The notes under the pieces were generated by a model, which had not been told where the DNA came from, ran no database searches, and saw only the letters and a program-made list of their open reading frames with translations. This document shows positions 7,837-16,612 of a stretch of 64,000 bases of DNA, piece after piece. Each line of letters begins with the position of its first letter. Within the stretch, counting starts at the first letter, position 1. Location of the stretch: contig CAKUXP010000001.1 of assembly GCA_934700345.1 (NCBI GenBank), positions 124,001 through 188,000 on the forward strand, in the 5' to 3' direction. This stretch comes from an uncultured Fibrobacter sp. GTDB taxonomy: Bacteria; Fibrobacterota; Fibrobacteria; Fibrobacterales; Fibrobacteraceae. Made by a program: the position numbers and the translations under genes.

Positions 7837-10800
7837 GTGAAGATTACCAAGCTAAAGATTTTCGGATTCAAGTCGTTTGCGCAGCGGACCGAGGTCACCT
7901 TTCCGGGGGGCGGCCTTACGGCTGTCGTCGGCCCGAACGGGGCGGGCAAGTCGAACATCGTCGATGCGATTCGCTGGGTTCTGGGGGAACAGCGCGCTTC
8001 GGTTCTTCGCATGGACAAGATGCAGAGCGTCATCTTTTCGGGAACGGAAGAGCGTGCCGCGATGAGCATCGCCGAGGTTTCCCTGGTCATCGACAACAGC
8101 GACGGCAACCTTTCTTCCGAATATTCCGAAGTGATGATCACGCGCCGGGCGCATCGCGACGGGCTCACGGAATACCTGATAAACAACCAGGAATGCCGCC
8201 TCAAGGACATCCAGAACCTCTTTCTGGATTCAGGGCTAGGTTCGGGCAACTATTCCCAGATGAACGAGACGATGATCCGGAACGTTCTTGCGGACAGTCC
8301 CGAATACCGCCGGACCCTTTTCGAGGAAGCCGCCGGCGTAAGCAAGTACAAGAAGGACAGGAAGGAATCGCTCGCCCAGCTAGAACGAATCCGGGCGAAC
8401 ATGGAACGCGTCGAGGACAACCTTCGCCATGAACGCGCCGCGGTCCGTCAGTATGAAAAGCAGGCGGAAAAGGCCGCGGAATGGAAGAGGCTTCGGAACA
8501 GGCTACGCGAGCTAGACCTTTCCGTGAGCCTCGACAAGTACGAAGACTGCCGGAAGAACCTGACCGTCCTGAATGACGCAAACGTCCGCCTTTCACACGA
8601 GCAGGAGGCGGGCAAGGCGCGCCTTGCGGAACTCCAGGCGAAAATTGCGGAACGCGAACTCGCGATTGCCGACGACAAGGAAAATCTTGACGAACTCAAC
8701 CGGGCGGTCAACCGGCAGGAGCTAGAACTCAAGGATCTGAACAACGAGTTTACGCGAAACCGGGAAATGCAAGGCGCAGCGGAGATGAACGTGCAGAAGT
8801 ACCGCTCGGAAATCTCGGATGCGGAAAGGCAGATTGCGGAACTGAAGCAGGAACACGACCGCTTAGAAGAAGCGACCAGGATGCTCGGTTCCGAAGAGGC
8901 GATTTCCGCCAAGGAGCAGGAACTTCTTCGCGAAGAGGAAGCTCTCCAGGTTTTGCGGGACAGTGTCGATGAACTTCGCGAACATTCCCGGACCCTTTCG
9001 GATGCGCGGCTTTCGAGCCTGAAAAAGGCGAACGATCTCAGGCTGCGGTGGCAGCGGCTCGACGGCGAAACCGAAATGCTTCGCACAAGCGTCGAAAAGT
9101 GGAAGGGGGAGAGAAGCGAACTTTTGCGGAAAAAGGCGGAATCCGAAGAAAACTTGGCTGCCATCGCTGCCGGTTTTGAAAATGCGCAAAGGGAAATCGA
9201 GCTCCTTTCGGAACAGAAAAATGTCAGGGATGAGGAAATCGAAAATCTATCGAACGCCCTTTCCCTTCATGACGAGAAAGTTTCAAAGGCGAAAAGTCGG
9301 GAGGCCGGTCTGGAATCCCGTATCGAGGTCTTGCAGAATATGGATTCCGATGCGGGTGCCGGCGCGAACTTTCTCGTAAGCGGCAAGTCTGCCGAGGTTT
9401 ACGGCTTGCTAGGCTCGCAGCTCCACGTGGAACCTGAATACGCATCGGCAGTCGAATTTGCCCTTGGAAACGCCTTGGATGCCGTTGTCAGCCGGGAACC
9501 CGCTTTTGTAAACGGCTTGCTGGACGCTCTGGATTCTTCCCGGGCGGGAACCTCCTTCCTCGCCTTTGATCCCGGAGAAACATCCTTTGACAGTTTTCCT
9601 GCGCGAAACGGTGTCATCGGCTGCGCATCCCGGTTTGTCAAGGCGGATGCCGCGGTAGAGCGCCTTGTCGAAAGGCTCCTTTCCCATGCGATTCTCGTGG
9701 AAAGCTTTTCTGTGGCGTGGAGCCTCGCAGAGGAATTTCGCGGGCAGGGATACTGGTTCCTTTCTCTGGATGGACGTTACGTTTCGACGGAAGGCCTGGT
9801 CTTTGGCGGGCACGGAAAAAGCGAATCGCCCGGCATCCTCGCGAGAAAGGCCGAAGCGGAAAAAAATTCGGCGGAACTGGAATCGCTCCGGAGAGAAGTC
9901 GAAAAGCTTGCCGACGAGCGCGAACGTCTTGCCGAGCGTCTCGAAGAAGCCCGTGCGCTGCTATCCGAAACGGAGGAATCGATTCGGGAGTCACAGGAAA
10001 AGGTGCGTTCCGGGGTTGCCGCAGAAAAGATTCACCGGAGCGTCCTTTTTGATACCGAAAGGCGTCTTGCAAACCTTGAACAGGAACTGGCGAATGCGGA
10101 GGAGCGGATCCGGAAAGCGGAGATGTCGCGCTCGGACGATGCGGAATTGGCCTGTGCCGAAGAAGAGACGCTTCGGTTGGAAAACGAGTATTCTAAGGTC
10201 ATGGAGTCCCTTGCTGAACAGGACCAGGTTTTCAAGGATAAGGAAGAAGATGTCCGCGAGCTTCGAAACGAGGTCGGCTCCGCCCAGTCGACTTTGCAGA
10301 ACAACCTTTCGAGAATCCGCGCGATCGGTGACCGGATTAAAATTTTTCAGGACATTGTCGCGAGCCGCAACAAGGAAATTTCCGCACTGGACATCCAGAA
10401 AGAGGAACTTCTTGTCAAGGAAAAGGGGCTTTCTGACCGCATCCAGGAAAAAGATGAAGTCTTGCGCGGGAAAGAAGCGGATCGGGACGCCGCCCAGGAA
10501 CGCTACAACATTGTCGCGGGCGACATAAACGATTGGCGTTCCGAGCAGAACGCGATCAATTCCAAGCTTTTGGAACGCTCTTCGGACATTAACGACGTAA
10601 CCCTCCGCATCAACGCGTTGGGGACGAATATCGATCGGATGCGGGAACGGATCTTTGCCGACTGGGAAATTAACATTGACCATGCGGAAGACGTGAAGCG
10701 TATCGAATACGAAGAAAAAAGCGCAAAAAAGGAAATTTCGGATTTGAGAAGCCAGATCAAGGCTCTCGGACCCGTCAATGTCGACATGATGGAGGATTTT

Positions 10801-11388
10801 GCCGCGCAAAAGGCGCGCCTAGCCGAAGTCGAAAAGCAGTTCGACGATCTAGACAAGGCGAGGGCTTCCTTGGAGCGGGCTATCGCTATCTGCGATGAAC
10901 GGGCGCGCAACAGGTTCCTTTCGACATTCCGCAATATCCAGAAGAATTTCCAGGATGTCTTCGGGCGTATCATGATCAATGGCGAAGCGAGGCTGATTCT
11001 CCAGGAAGGAGTCGATCCGCTTGAAGCGACCATCGAAGTCAACGCCCGCCCGACCGGCAAGAAAATGCGCGGGGTAACCGCTCTTTCCGGAGGGGAACGC
11101 GCCCTGACCGCCGTCTCGCTCCTGTTTGCCATCTACATGGAAAAGCCCTCTCCCTATTGTGTCCTAGACGAAGTCGACGGTCCGCTAGACGATGCGAACA
11201 TCGGGCGTTTCATGGAACTTCTCCGACACTTCTCGAACCAGACGCAGTTTATCCTGGTCACGCACAACAAGCGGACGATGGCCTCAGCGGACATGCTTTA
11301 CGGCGTTACGCAGGAAATCAAGGGTATTTCACGGATTGCTTCTGTAAAGCTCGACGACGCGGTCGCCCTGGAACTTCACCGGGTTTAA
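7837..11388 (+). CDS. smc: Chromosome segregation protein SMC
   Basis: SMC ATPase for chromosome compaction and segregation, 1183 residues, the normal family length. The N-terminal Walker A is VVGPNGAGKSNIVDAI (about residues 29-44). Long coiled coils flank a hinge of about residues 495-670 (glycine-rich stretch VYGLLGSQLHVEPEYASAVE). The C-terminal ABC signature is ALSGGERALTAVSLLF near residue 1085, followed by Walker B YCVLDEVDGPLDDANIG. The usual 'DEVDAALDD' reads DEVDGPLDD here, a mild variation. The start is a GTG at 7837, giving the canonical beginning MKITKLKIFGFKSFA; no ribosome-binding site is visible. An intrinsic terminator follows the gene. No scpA or scpB is in the window. Confidence 0.97.
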   Translation: MKITKLKIFGFKSFAQRTEVTFPGGGLTAVVGPNGAGKSNIVDAIRWVLGEQRASVLRMDKMQSVIFSGTEERAAMSIAEVSLVIDNSDGNLSSEYSEVMITRRAHRDGLTEYLINNQECRLKDIQNLFLDSGLGSGNYSQMNETMIRNVLADSPEYRRTLFEEAAGVSKYKKDRKESLAQLERIRANMERVEDNLRHERAAVRQYEKQAEKAAEWKRLRNRLRELDLSVSLDKYEDCRKNLTVLNDANVRLSHEQEAGKARLAELQAKIAERELAIADDKENLDELNRAVNRQELELKDLNNEFTRNREMQGAAEMNVQKYRSEISDAERQIAELKQEHDRLEEATRMLGSEEAISAKEQELLREEEALQVLRDSVDELREHSRTLSDARLSSLKKANDLRLRWQRLDGETEMLRTSVEKWKGERSELLRKKAESEENLAAIAAGFENAQREIELLSEQKNVRDEEIENLSNALSLHDEKVSKAKSREAGLESRIEVLQNMDSDAGAGANFLVSGKSAEVYGLLGSQLHVEPEYASAVEFALGNALDAVVSREPAFVNGLLDALDSSRAGTSFLAFDPGETSFDSFPARNGVIGCASRFVKADAAVERLVERLLSHAILVESFSVAWSLAEEFRGQGYWFLSLDGRYVSTEGLVFGGHGKSESPGILARKAEAEKNSAELESLRREVEKLADERERLAERLEEARALLSETEESIRESQEKVRSGVAAEKIHRSVLFDTERRLANLEQELANAEERIRKAEMSRSDDAELACAEEETLRLENEYSKVMESLAEQDQVFKDKEEDVRELRNEVGSAQSTLQNNLSRIRAIGDRIKIFQDIVASRNKEISALDIQKEELLVKEKGLSDRIQEKDEVLRGKEADRDAAQERYNIVAGDINDWRSEQNAINSKLLERSSDINDVTLRINALGTNIDRMRERIFADWEINIDHAEDVKRIEYEEKSAKKEISDLRSQIKALGPVNVDMMEDFAAQKARLAEVEKQFDDLDKARASLERAIAICDERARNRFLSTFRNIQKNFQDVFGRIMINGEARLILQEGVDPLEATIEVNARPTGKKMRGVTALSGGERALTAVSLLFAIYMEKPSPYCVLDEVDGPLDDANIGRFMELLRHFSNQTQFILVTHNKRTMASADMLYGVTQEIKGISRIASVKLDDAVALELHRV

Positions 11389-11413
11389 CCCAAAAATCGA
11401 TAAGGCCGGTTGA

Positions 11414-11437
11414 CTTCCGGTTAACCGGAGGCTTTTT
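11414..11437 (+). terminator. Intrinsic terminator of smc
   Basis: CTTCCGG-TTAA-CCGGAGG stem-loop (one G-T pair) followed by CTTTTT, 25 bases after the smc stop codon. Confidence 0.75.
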
Positions 11438-11479
11438 GATCCTAGAAAATATCGGGGGCGAAGGAATGTTTCTTGAAAC

Positions 11480-11510
11480 AAAAAAAAGACCCGGAATATC
11501 CGAGTCTTTT
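11480..11510 (-). terminator. Intrinsic terminator of the initiator tRNA gene
   Basis: On the minus strand, AAAGACTCGGA-TAT-TCCGGGTCTTT forms an 11-bp stem (one G-T pair) followed directly by a run of T. It begins 2 bases after the tRNA 3' end. Confidence 0.85.
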
Positions 11511-11512
11511 AG

Positions 11513-11585
<73 letters not shown>

Positions 11586-11614
11586 TCGAGGTGCGTGCCG
11601 TCAAGCACGAACCA

Positions 11615-11643
11615 TATATAGTAAATGTTTCGGGCGCTGTCAA
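11615..11643 (-). promoter_or_regulatory. Consensus sigma-70 promoter of tRNA-fMet
   Basis: Read on the minus strand: TTGACA (11643-11638), a 17-base spacer, then TATATA (11620-11615), 29 bases before the mature tRNA 5' end. This is close to the ideal E. coli-type promoter. Confidence 0.75.
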
Positions 11644-11660
11644 GGGTCTTAGCCCTTCAT

Positions 11661-12818
11661 TTAGACATATTTTTGCAAAATATGCCGCGAGGCGACAAAG
11701 TAGTCGATTCCGCTCGCCAGGGTGATGAAGGTGATAATCCCCATCGAGATGGAGGGGAGGACGTTCCAGACCGCCTTGAAACCTTCGATCTGCTGGATGG
11801 GATCAAGCGCGCCGACGAGGATCGTCACGATGCCGATTCCCTGGATGGCCGTTTTCCACTTGCCGCTGCGCCGTGCAGGCATGATGATGTTCTCGGCTGC
11901 CGCAAGGGTTCGCAGGGTTTCAATGCTCGCTTCACGAAAGTAGATGAGCGCGACCATCCAGACAGGGGCGTATCCCGTCGCGATAAAGCAGAGGAATATC
12001 GTCATGTTCGAAATCTTGTCGCTGAACGGGTCTAGGTACTTGCCGAGCGTGGAAACTTCTCCCCATTTCCGGGCGAGGTAGCCGTCCAGGAAGTCGGTGA
12101 GCATGAATCCGAGGACCATTACCAAGGCGAGGACCTTGAAGACGATGTGGTTGTTCGTGTAGTTCAGGTCGTTGTCGTAGAAGAAAACCCACAGGAAGAA
12201 CGGAGTCAGCACGATTCGCGTCATCGTCAACTGGCTTGCAATGGAAAGTGGCTTCCGGTGGGCTGGGTCGCGGTAATACCAGTAGATGTAGGAGGCGGAG
12301 GCGGCGCCCATCAAAAGAAGGCTCGCGACCATGAAAATCTGCTGGAACCTTTCGAGGCCTAGGATATAGACGAGCATCGTCGCGTTAATCGCCACAGTGG
12401 AAATCTTGGACCAGACATGCCGTCCCGGAAGGGATTTGCCTTCGCGCAAAATGGAAAGGGAAAGCAGGGAATGTGCGATGACGCGGGCGAGCAGGAAGAC
12501 GCAGCCGACGGAAAGCAGAATTTCGAAATCGTCGTCCTTGATGTAGTTCCGGATGAGGATGCTCGACATCACCGTCACCGAAAGGATGCCTTCGATGACG
12601 TTCAGCCACAGCTGGTAGTAAGGCGCTTCCGTATCCTGGACGCGGAGCTGCCACGTGTTCAGCCAGGTTAGAATCAGAACGACAAACGTAAGCATCGCGG
12701 CGGAGTAGTTGTGTTCCGTCCAGATGCAGGCGATAAGCGGAATGAAAAGCGTTGCGCGGAATATCCGCCAGACGCGCCCTCTCAGGCGGAGATTCAGAAG
12801 TTTTTCACTCAGAGGCAT
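11661..12818 (-). CDS. CDP-alcohol phosphatidyltransferase (PgsA-like) with degenerate N-terminal duplicate
   Basis: A 385-residue integral membrane enzyme, about twice the length of PgsA. The C-terminal half holds the complete CDP-alcohol phosphatidyltransferase motif DFLDGYLARKWGEVSTLGKY followed by LDPFSDK, so phosphatidylglycerophosphate synthase is the likeliest activity. The N-terminal half looks like a second copy of the fold without the catalytic aspartates: TWLNTWQLRVQD aligns with the active motif, and REGKSLPGRHVWSKI aligns with the later ENIIMPARRSGKWKT. ATG 12818 is chosen because GGAGG lies just upstream; a longer frame to 12875 lies fully inside recN. The gene overlaps the end of recN by 14 bases. 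Exact lipid product is inferred. Confidence 0.8.
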   Translation of the reverse strand: MPLSEKLLNLRLRGRVWRIFRATLFIPLIACIWTEHNYSAAMLTFVVLILTWLNTWQLRVQDTEAPYYQLWLNVIEGILSVTVMSSILIRNYIKDDDFEILLSVGCVFLLARVIAHSLLSLSILREGKSLPGRHVWSKISTVAINATMLVYILGLERFQQIFMVASLLLMGAASASYIYWYYRDPAHRKPLSIASQLTMTRIVLTPFFLWVFFYDNDLNYTNNHIVFKVLALVMVLGFMLTDFLDGYLARKWGEVSTLGKYLDPFSDKISNMTIFLCFIATGYAPVWMVALIYFREASIETLRTLAAAENIIMPARRSGKWKTAIQGIGIVTILVGALDPIQQIEGFKAVWNVLPSISMGIITFITLASGIDYFVASRHILQKYV

Positions 12819-14469
12819 GGTTTTCCTCCAGCAGTTCCTTGGCGTGGGCAATTGACGTGGGGGACTTTGCGTCACCGAGCATCCGTGCGATTTCCACGAT
12901 TCTTTCTTGATATGATAACAATTTTACGGTCGAAACGGTCCGCCCCTCTGCGTTTTCGTGCTTTTCGACGGCAAGGTGTGATGTTGCACGGGAGGCGACC
13001 TGCTGCAAGTGCGTAATTGCGAGGACCTGGTGAAATTCGCCGATATTCCGGAGCGCTTCGCCGACTCGGTTTCCGACTTCGCCGCTAATACCCGAATCAA
13101 CCTCGTCAAAGACAAGGACGGGAACGCTGTCGAGATCGGCAAGTACCGATTCGAAGGCGAGCAGCACACGGGAAAGTTCACCGCCGGAGACGGCTTGGCG
13201 CAAAGGCTTTTCCCCTTCGCCGATATTGGGTGCGATGCAGAATTCGATACGGTCCCTTCCCGTCGGCGAGTAGGCTTCTTCGGTAAGCGACGTGATGAAT
13301 TTCGCCTTGGGCATTCCGAGCGACTGCAGCGCCTTTTCGACCTTGAGATCGAGCTGGATCTTTCCGGCCTTGCGCTTTTCGGAAAGCGAGTCGGCCGCCT
13401 CCTCGAGGCGGGCTTCGCATTTCTTGATTTTTTCCCGGATATAGGCAAGGTCCGCGTCGAGGTTTTCGAGGCTTTCGAGCTCGCGTTTCCGCCGGGAGAA
13501 AAGTTCGATAAGCCCCGCTTCGTCCGCATGGTATTTGCGTTTTAGCCGTTGGATCTGGGCGAGCCGGGAATTTGCCCGGTCGAGTTCCGCAGGATCTAAA
13601 TCCGAGGAGCTTTCGGCGTCTTTGAGGGCGTCTTCGACAAAGGAAAGCGAGTCGTATGCGTCGGCGAGCTTCTTCGACCATTCTTCTAGTTCGGGAAGCC
13701 TTGTTGCGAGTTGCCGCGTTCTCGCGCTGAATGTATCGAATTTCGAACGCAGACCGTTCTCTCCGTCAAAGAGTTCCCGGAGTTCCTCGACCGCTCGGAC
13801 CTTTGCTTCGGACTTGGCCGCCGCCGCGGTTTTCGCTTCGAGTTCCGCCTCTTCGCCTTCGCGGAGCGATGCCTTTTCAAGTTCGGTTTTCTGGAACTGG
13901 AGAAATTCCTTTTGCTCCGAAAGGTTGCGGGCGTTTTCCTCGGTCTTCTGGAGTTCGGACTTGAGACGTGTCCATTCGGTCCAGATGCTTTCGTATGCGG
14001 AAAGTTCCTGCCCGATGCCGCAATACTTGTCGAGCATCTTTCGCTGGACTTGCAGGTCGCGCAAAAGAAGCTGGTCGCTCTGGCCGTGCATCTGGATGAG
14101 CGTTTCTCCGAGGCGCTCGAGGGTGGCGAGGTTCACGACGGTTCCGTTTACGCGGGCTCGGCTCTTTCCGCTAGCGAGAATCTCGCGGAGGATGACAAGT
14201 TCATCGTCCGGGTCGATTTCCTGGGATTCCAAGAGGCGTTTCGCTTCGCTGTTTTCCGAAATGCGAAAGGTCGCTTCGACGGACGCCTTTTCGGTTCCGG
14301 TCCGGACCGCGGAAACGGGAGGCTTTCCCCCGACGACTGTCCTGAGCGCAGCCATCAGCATGGATTTTCCCGCACCGGTTTCTCCGGTTATTGCGGAAAA
14401 TCCCTTTCCGAACCGAAGCGTACATTTCTCAATCAGGGCGAAATTTCGGATGACAATTTGCTCGAGCAT
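12805..14469 (-). CDS. recN: DNA repair protein RecN
   Basis: SMC-like ATPase for double-strand break repair, 554 residues, the usual RecN length. It begins MLEQIVIRNFALIEKCTLRF and has Walker A ITGETGAGKSMLMAAL near residue 30, a coiled-coil middle, signature AVSGGELSRVLLAFES and Walker B VLVFDEVDSGISGEVG. The helical coil region is interrupted as in RecN by the QMHGQSDQLLLRD segment. The start is the ATG at 14469; longer reading in frame runs into trmB on the same strand and is not supported. It sits 14 bases after trmB and overlaps the pgsA-like gene, so the three are probably one operon. Confidence 0.95.
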   Translation of the reverse strand: MLEQIVIRNFALIEKCTLRFGKGFSAITGETGAGKSMLMAALRTVVGGKPPVSAVRTGTEKASVEATFRISENSEAKRLLESQEIDPDDELVILREILASGKSRARVNGTVVNLATLERLGETLIQMHGQSDQLLLRDLQVQRKMLDKYCGIGQELSAYESIWTEWTRLKSELQKTEENARNLSEQKEFLQFQKTELEKASLREGEEAELEAKTAAAAKSEAKVRAVEELRELFDGENGLRSKFDTFSARTRQLATRLPELEEWSKKLADAYDSLSFVEDALKDAESSSDLDPAELDRANSRLAQIQRLKRKYHADEAGLIELFSRRKRELESLENLDADLAYIREKIKKCEARLEEAADSLSEKRKAGKIQLDLKVEKALQSLGMPKAKFITSLTEEAYSPTGRDRIEFCIAPNIGEGEKPLRQAVSGGELSRVLLAFESVLADLDSVPVLVFDEVDSGISGEVGNRVGEALRNIGEFHQVLAITHLQQVASRATSHLAVEKHENAEGRTVSTVKLLSYQERIVEIARMLGDAKSPTSIAHAKELLEENHASE

Positions 14470-14483
14470 ATTCCGTCCGCTTT

Positions 14484-15224
14484 TCAGGGCTTTTCGAATT
14501 CGATGACGCTGCGGTATATCGGGCGGCCTTCTTCCCGGTATTTCTTCTCGAAGTTCGTCATGATGCCTTCGGTGGGTGGCGCATCGTTTTGCACGAGAAC
14601 TTTTGCTGTCGGGAATCGGTCGAATGTTTCGAGCGCGATTTCGTTGTACTCTTTGTGATCCGTTCCCCAGTAGAAAAGACGCTTGCCCGGTTTCAGCACC
14701 CGCGCGACCTCGACGAGGAATTCTTCTCGGAGCAGCCGGTTCTTGTGGTGGCGTTCCTTGGGCCACGGATCCGGGAAATACATGTGGAACGCATCGACCG
14801 TATTGTCGCAGACGCGGTCCCGCAAGAAGTAGAACACGTCGCCCCGGAGCATCGCCGTGTTTTCGCCGACGCCGTTCCGCATCTCGCGGCTCGCCGCATA
14901 GTGCGCCCACGTCAGGTCCCATTCGCTTCCTAGTATGCAGATGTCGGGGTGCCGCTTGCCGTATTCCACGAGAAAGCCGCCCTTGCCCGAGCCTATTTCG
15001 ATTTCGAGACGCCCGCTTTCGTTCGGGAAGATTTCCTTCCAGTCGATCGGTCGCCGGTCGGGGAGGTTCCCTTCCGTCTGGATGGGCTTGCGCGTTCCCG
15101 GAATGTGCCGGTGGACGAAGTGCCAAAGACACGGATATTCCCTGTCTTGCGCGAGATCCCGGTAAAATTCGGGAATGCAGATTTCCTTTTTTTCGGCGAC
15201 TTTTTCTTTTGCTTCTTCGGTCAT
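14484..15224 (-). CDS. trmB: tRNA (guanine-N7-)-methyltransferase TrmB
   Basis: SAM-dependent enzyme that makes m7G46 in tRNAs, 246 residues. The SAM site is EIEIGSGKGGFLVEYGK. The family signature YFPDPWPKERHHKNRL and the C-terminal TNFEKKYREEGRPIYR loop, which contact tRNA and SAM, are both intact. ATG 15224 is preferred because AGGG lies 5 bases upstream; a GTG at 15230 is also in frame. It starts 8 bases after the stop of the RNase Z-like gene. The pairing of tRNA modification with a tRNA 3'-processing-like nuclease is logical but not proven as functional. Confidence 0.95.
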   Translation of the reverse strand: MTEEAKEKVAEKKEICIPEFYRDLAQDREYPCLWHFVHRHIPGTRKPIQTEGNLPDRRPIDWKEIFPNESGRLEIEIGSGKGGFLVEYGKRHPDICILGSEWDLTWAHYAASREMRNGVGENTAMLRGDVFYFLRDRVCDNTVDAFHMYFPDPWPKERHHKNRLLREEFLVEVARVLKPGKRLFYWGTDHKEYNEIALETFDRFPTAKVLVQNDAPPTEGIMTNFEKKYREEGRPIYRSVIEFEKP

Positions 15225-15231
15225 GTTCACC

Positions 15232-16146
15232 CTAGATAAATGCGATTACCTTGTCCCGGAAATCCTCGGGGATTTTTTTCTGGAGCGTGTCCAGGATATG
15301 GTCCGCGGAATACTTCATCGAGAAATGGTTCAGGACGATATGCTTGCAGCGCATGGAATCCCGGTGGGATTCGAGAGCCTTGGCGATTTGGGAAATGTGC
15401 GTGTGCCCTTTTTTCTCCGCCATCGATTCCTCGCCGTCGTCGAGGAACGTGCATTCGGAAACGAGAATTTCGGAATTCCAGATGGACTGGAGCTCGGGAG
15501 AATCCAGGTTCTCGCCGAGAGCGTCCCCGAGAAAGGAAATTATCGGGTCGAACACTTCGCGCGTGATGCATACGCCCTGCTTGCGGAGTTCGATAATCTT
15601 TGCTGTTTCGAGGTCCAGGTATTCGGGCTTCAGCTTGTTCTTGTGGCTGTAGAGCGTTACTCCCATCGAAGGCAAAAAGTGCGACTTTCCCAGCTGCGCG
15701 TGCTTCACGGGGAACGCTTCGATCGATAGGTCCTTCCGGTAGCGGAGGGAAATTTTTTTGCCGGCTGGCATCGGCACGATTTCGGGTAGCTTGAAGCGGC
15801 TTTCCGGGACGCCTTCGAACACCGCCTCGGAGTGGATCCAGGCTTTCGCTCCCGGGACCAGGTCTTCCGGCATGTAATAGCACGAGGGACGCTCGACGCC
15901 CATCATCCGGCGAAGGCTGTGGTGGCGCATAAGGCAGCGGCTGTGGTCGCCGTGGGCGTGCGTCAGGAATACATGGTTGATTCCTATCGCGGAAACGGGG
16001 CATTCGCCCATATCGACGCAAAAATCGAGCTCGGGAAGTTGCAGGTAGGTCGCAAGCCCCGATACGGAAAATCCGCACATCTGGATCTTGCCGATGTGGT
16101 GCCGGACCTGGCGTAATGCGTTGTGCAAAGTGCGGTTTTCTTGCAT
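15232..16146 (-). CDS. RNase Z-like metallo-beta-lactamase fold hydrolase
   Basis: A 304-residue metallo-beta-lactamase protein with the zinc motif HVFLTHAHGDHSRC (about residues 58-71), a further FLGDAL aspartate near residue 207, and a C-terminal HIVLNHFSMKY histidine motif. This set resembles RNase Z (tRNA 3' endonuclease) more than the lactamases or glyoxalases. The insertion SKWNSEILVSECTF-like region (IWNSEILVSECTFLDD) is also RNase Z-like. No ribosome-binding site is visible; a TATCTTTT element lies 8 bases before the ATG. True tRNase Z activity is likely but another nuclease or hydrolase role is possible. Confidence 0.8.
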   Translation of the reverse strand: MQENRTLHNALRQVRHHIGKIQMCGFSVSGLATYLQLPELDFCVDMGECPVSAIGINHVFLTHAHGDHSRCLMRHHSLRRMMGVERPSCYYMPEDLVPGAKAWIHSEAVFEGVPESRFKLPEIVPMPAGKKISLRYRKDLSIEAFPVKHAQLGKSHFLPSMGVTLYSHKNKLKPEYLDLETAKIIELRKQGVCITREVFDPIISFLGDALGENLDSPELQSIWNSEILVSECTFLDDGEESMAEKKGHTHISQIAKALESHRDSMRCKHIVLNHFSMKYSADHILDTLQKKIPEDFRDKVIAFI

Positions 16147-16187
16147 TTCGGGCGAAAAGATAGTAAGTTTTCGCTAGAGGTTGCGAC

Positions 16188-16547
16188 ATGAAGAAGCGTC
16201 TTTTGGACTATACCGTGCGGATGGAAAATTTTCTCGCGAACGATTTCTCGCTGGAAGCGGGCGAGGCCGCCCTGGTGGACATGGTCCGTCAGATCCGTTT
16301 TTTCGAACACGAACGCCTGGTGCATCTTCTGGTGACGCTCTTTTTCGCCCTTCTCTTTGTCATCGGGATTCTCTTTTTCTATGCGTTTCCCGGGCTTCCG
16401 ATTCTCGCCTTGTCTGTCGCTTTTCTGGCGCTGCTTGTCCCTTACATCCGCCATTATTATATTTTGGAGAACGGGACGCAAAAGCTCTACGCTCTTTACG
16501 ATGAACTGAACCGGAAACTGAACGGGAAAAATTCCGGGATGGATTGA
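16188..16547 (+). CDS. Small membrane protein of unknown function
   Basis: A 119-residue protein with two adjacent transmembrane helices (about residues 45-66, LVHLLVTLFFALLFVIGILFFY, and 68-87) between charged, cytoplasm-like ends. I do not recognise a family. The start is the ATG at 16188 with AGAGG upstream. It is divergent from the RNase Z-like gene, with only 41 bases between the starts. It is followed by the rmuC promoter region, so it may be monocistronic. Confidence 0.65.
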   Translation: MKKRLLDYTVRMENFLANDFSLEAGEAALVDMVRQIRFFEHERLVHLLVTLFFALLFVIGILFFYAFPGLPILALSVAFLALLVPYIRHYYILENGTQKLYALYDELNRKLNGKNSGMD

Positions 16548-16550
16548 AGT

Positions 16551-16585
16551 ATTGACAAATTCTGTCAATTCGATAATCTATGTTG
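16551..16585 (+). promoter_or_regulatory. Palindromic operator and promoter region of rmuC
   Basis: ATTGACA-AATTC-TGTCAAT is a perfect 7-bp inverted repeat (16551-16569). Three bases later comes ATAATCTATGTTG (16573-16585). The same two elements recur upstream of the DNA methyltransferase gene at 43715-43763, with the gap between them 10 bases longer. The palindrome overlaps a -35-like TTGACA, which suggests a repressor site. No regulator is identified. Confidence 0.55.
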
Positions 16586-16612
16586 TTCTGGTCCCGTTAA
16601 ATGGAGGTTTCG

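Noticed and set aside
16551..16569. LexA box as the explanation of the TTGACA palindrome
   Set aside because: The known Fibrobacter LexA motif, as I recall it, begins TGC and ends GCA, which does not match; I did not identify the regulator.
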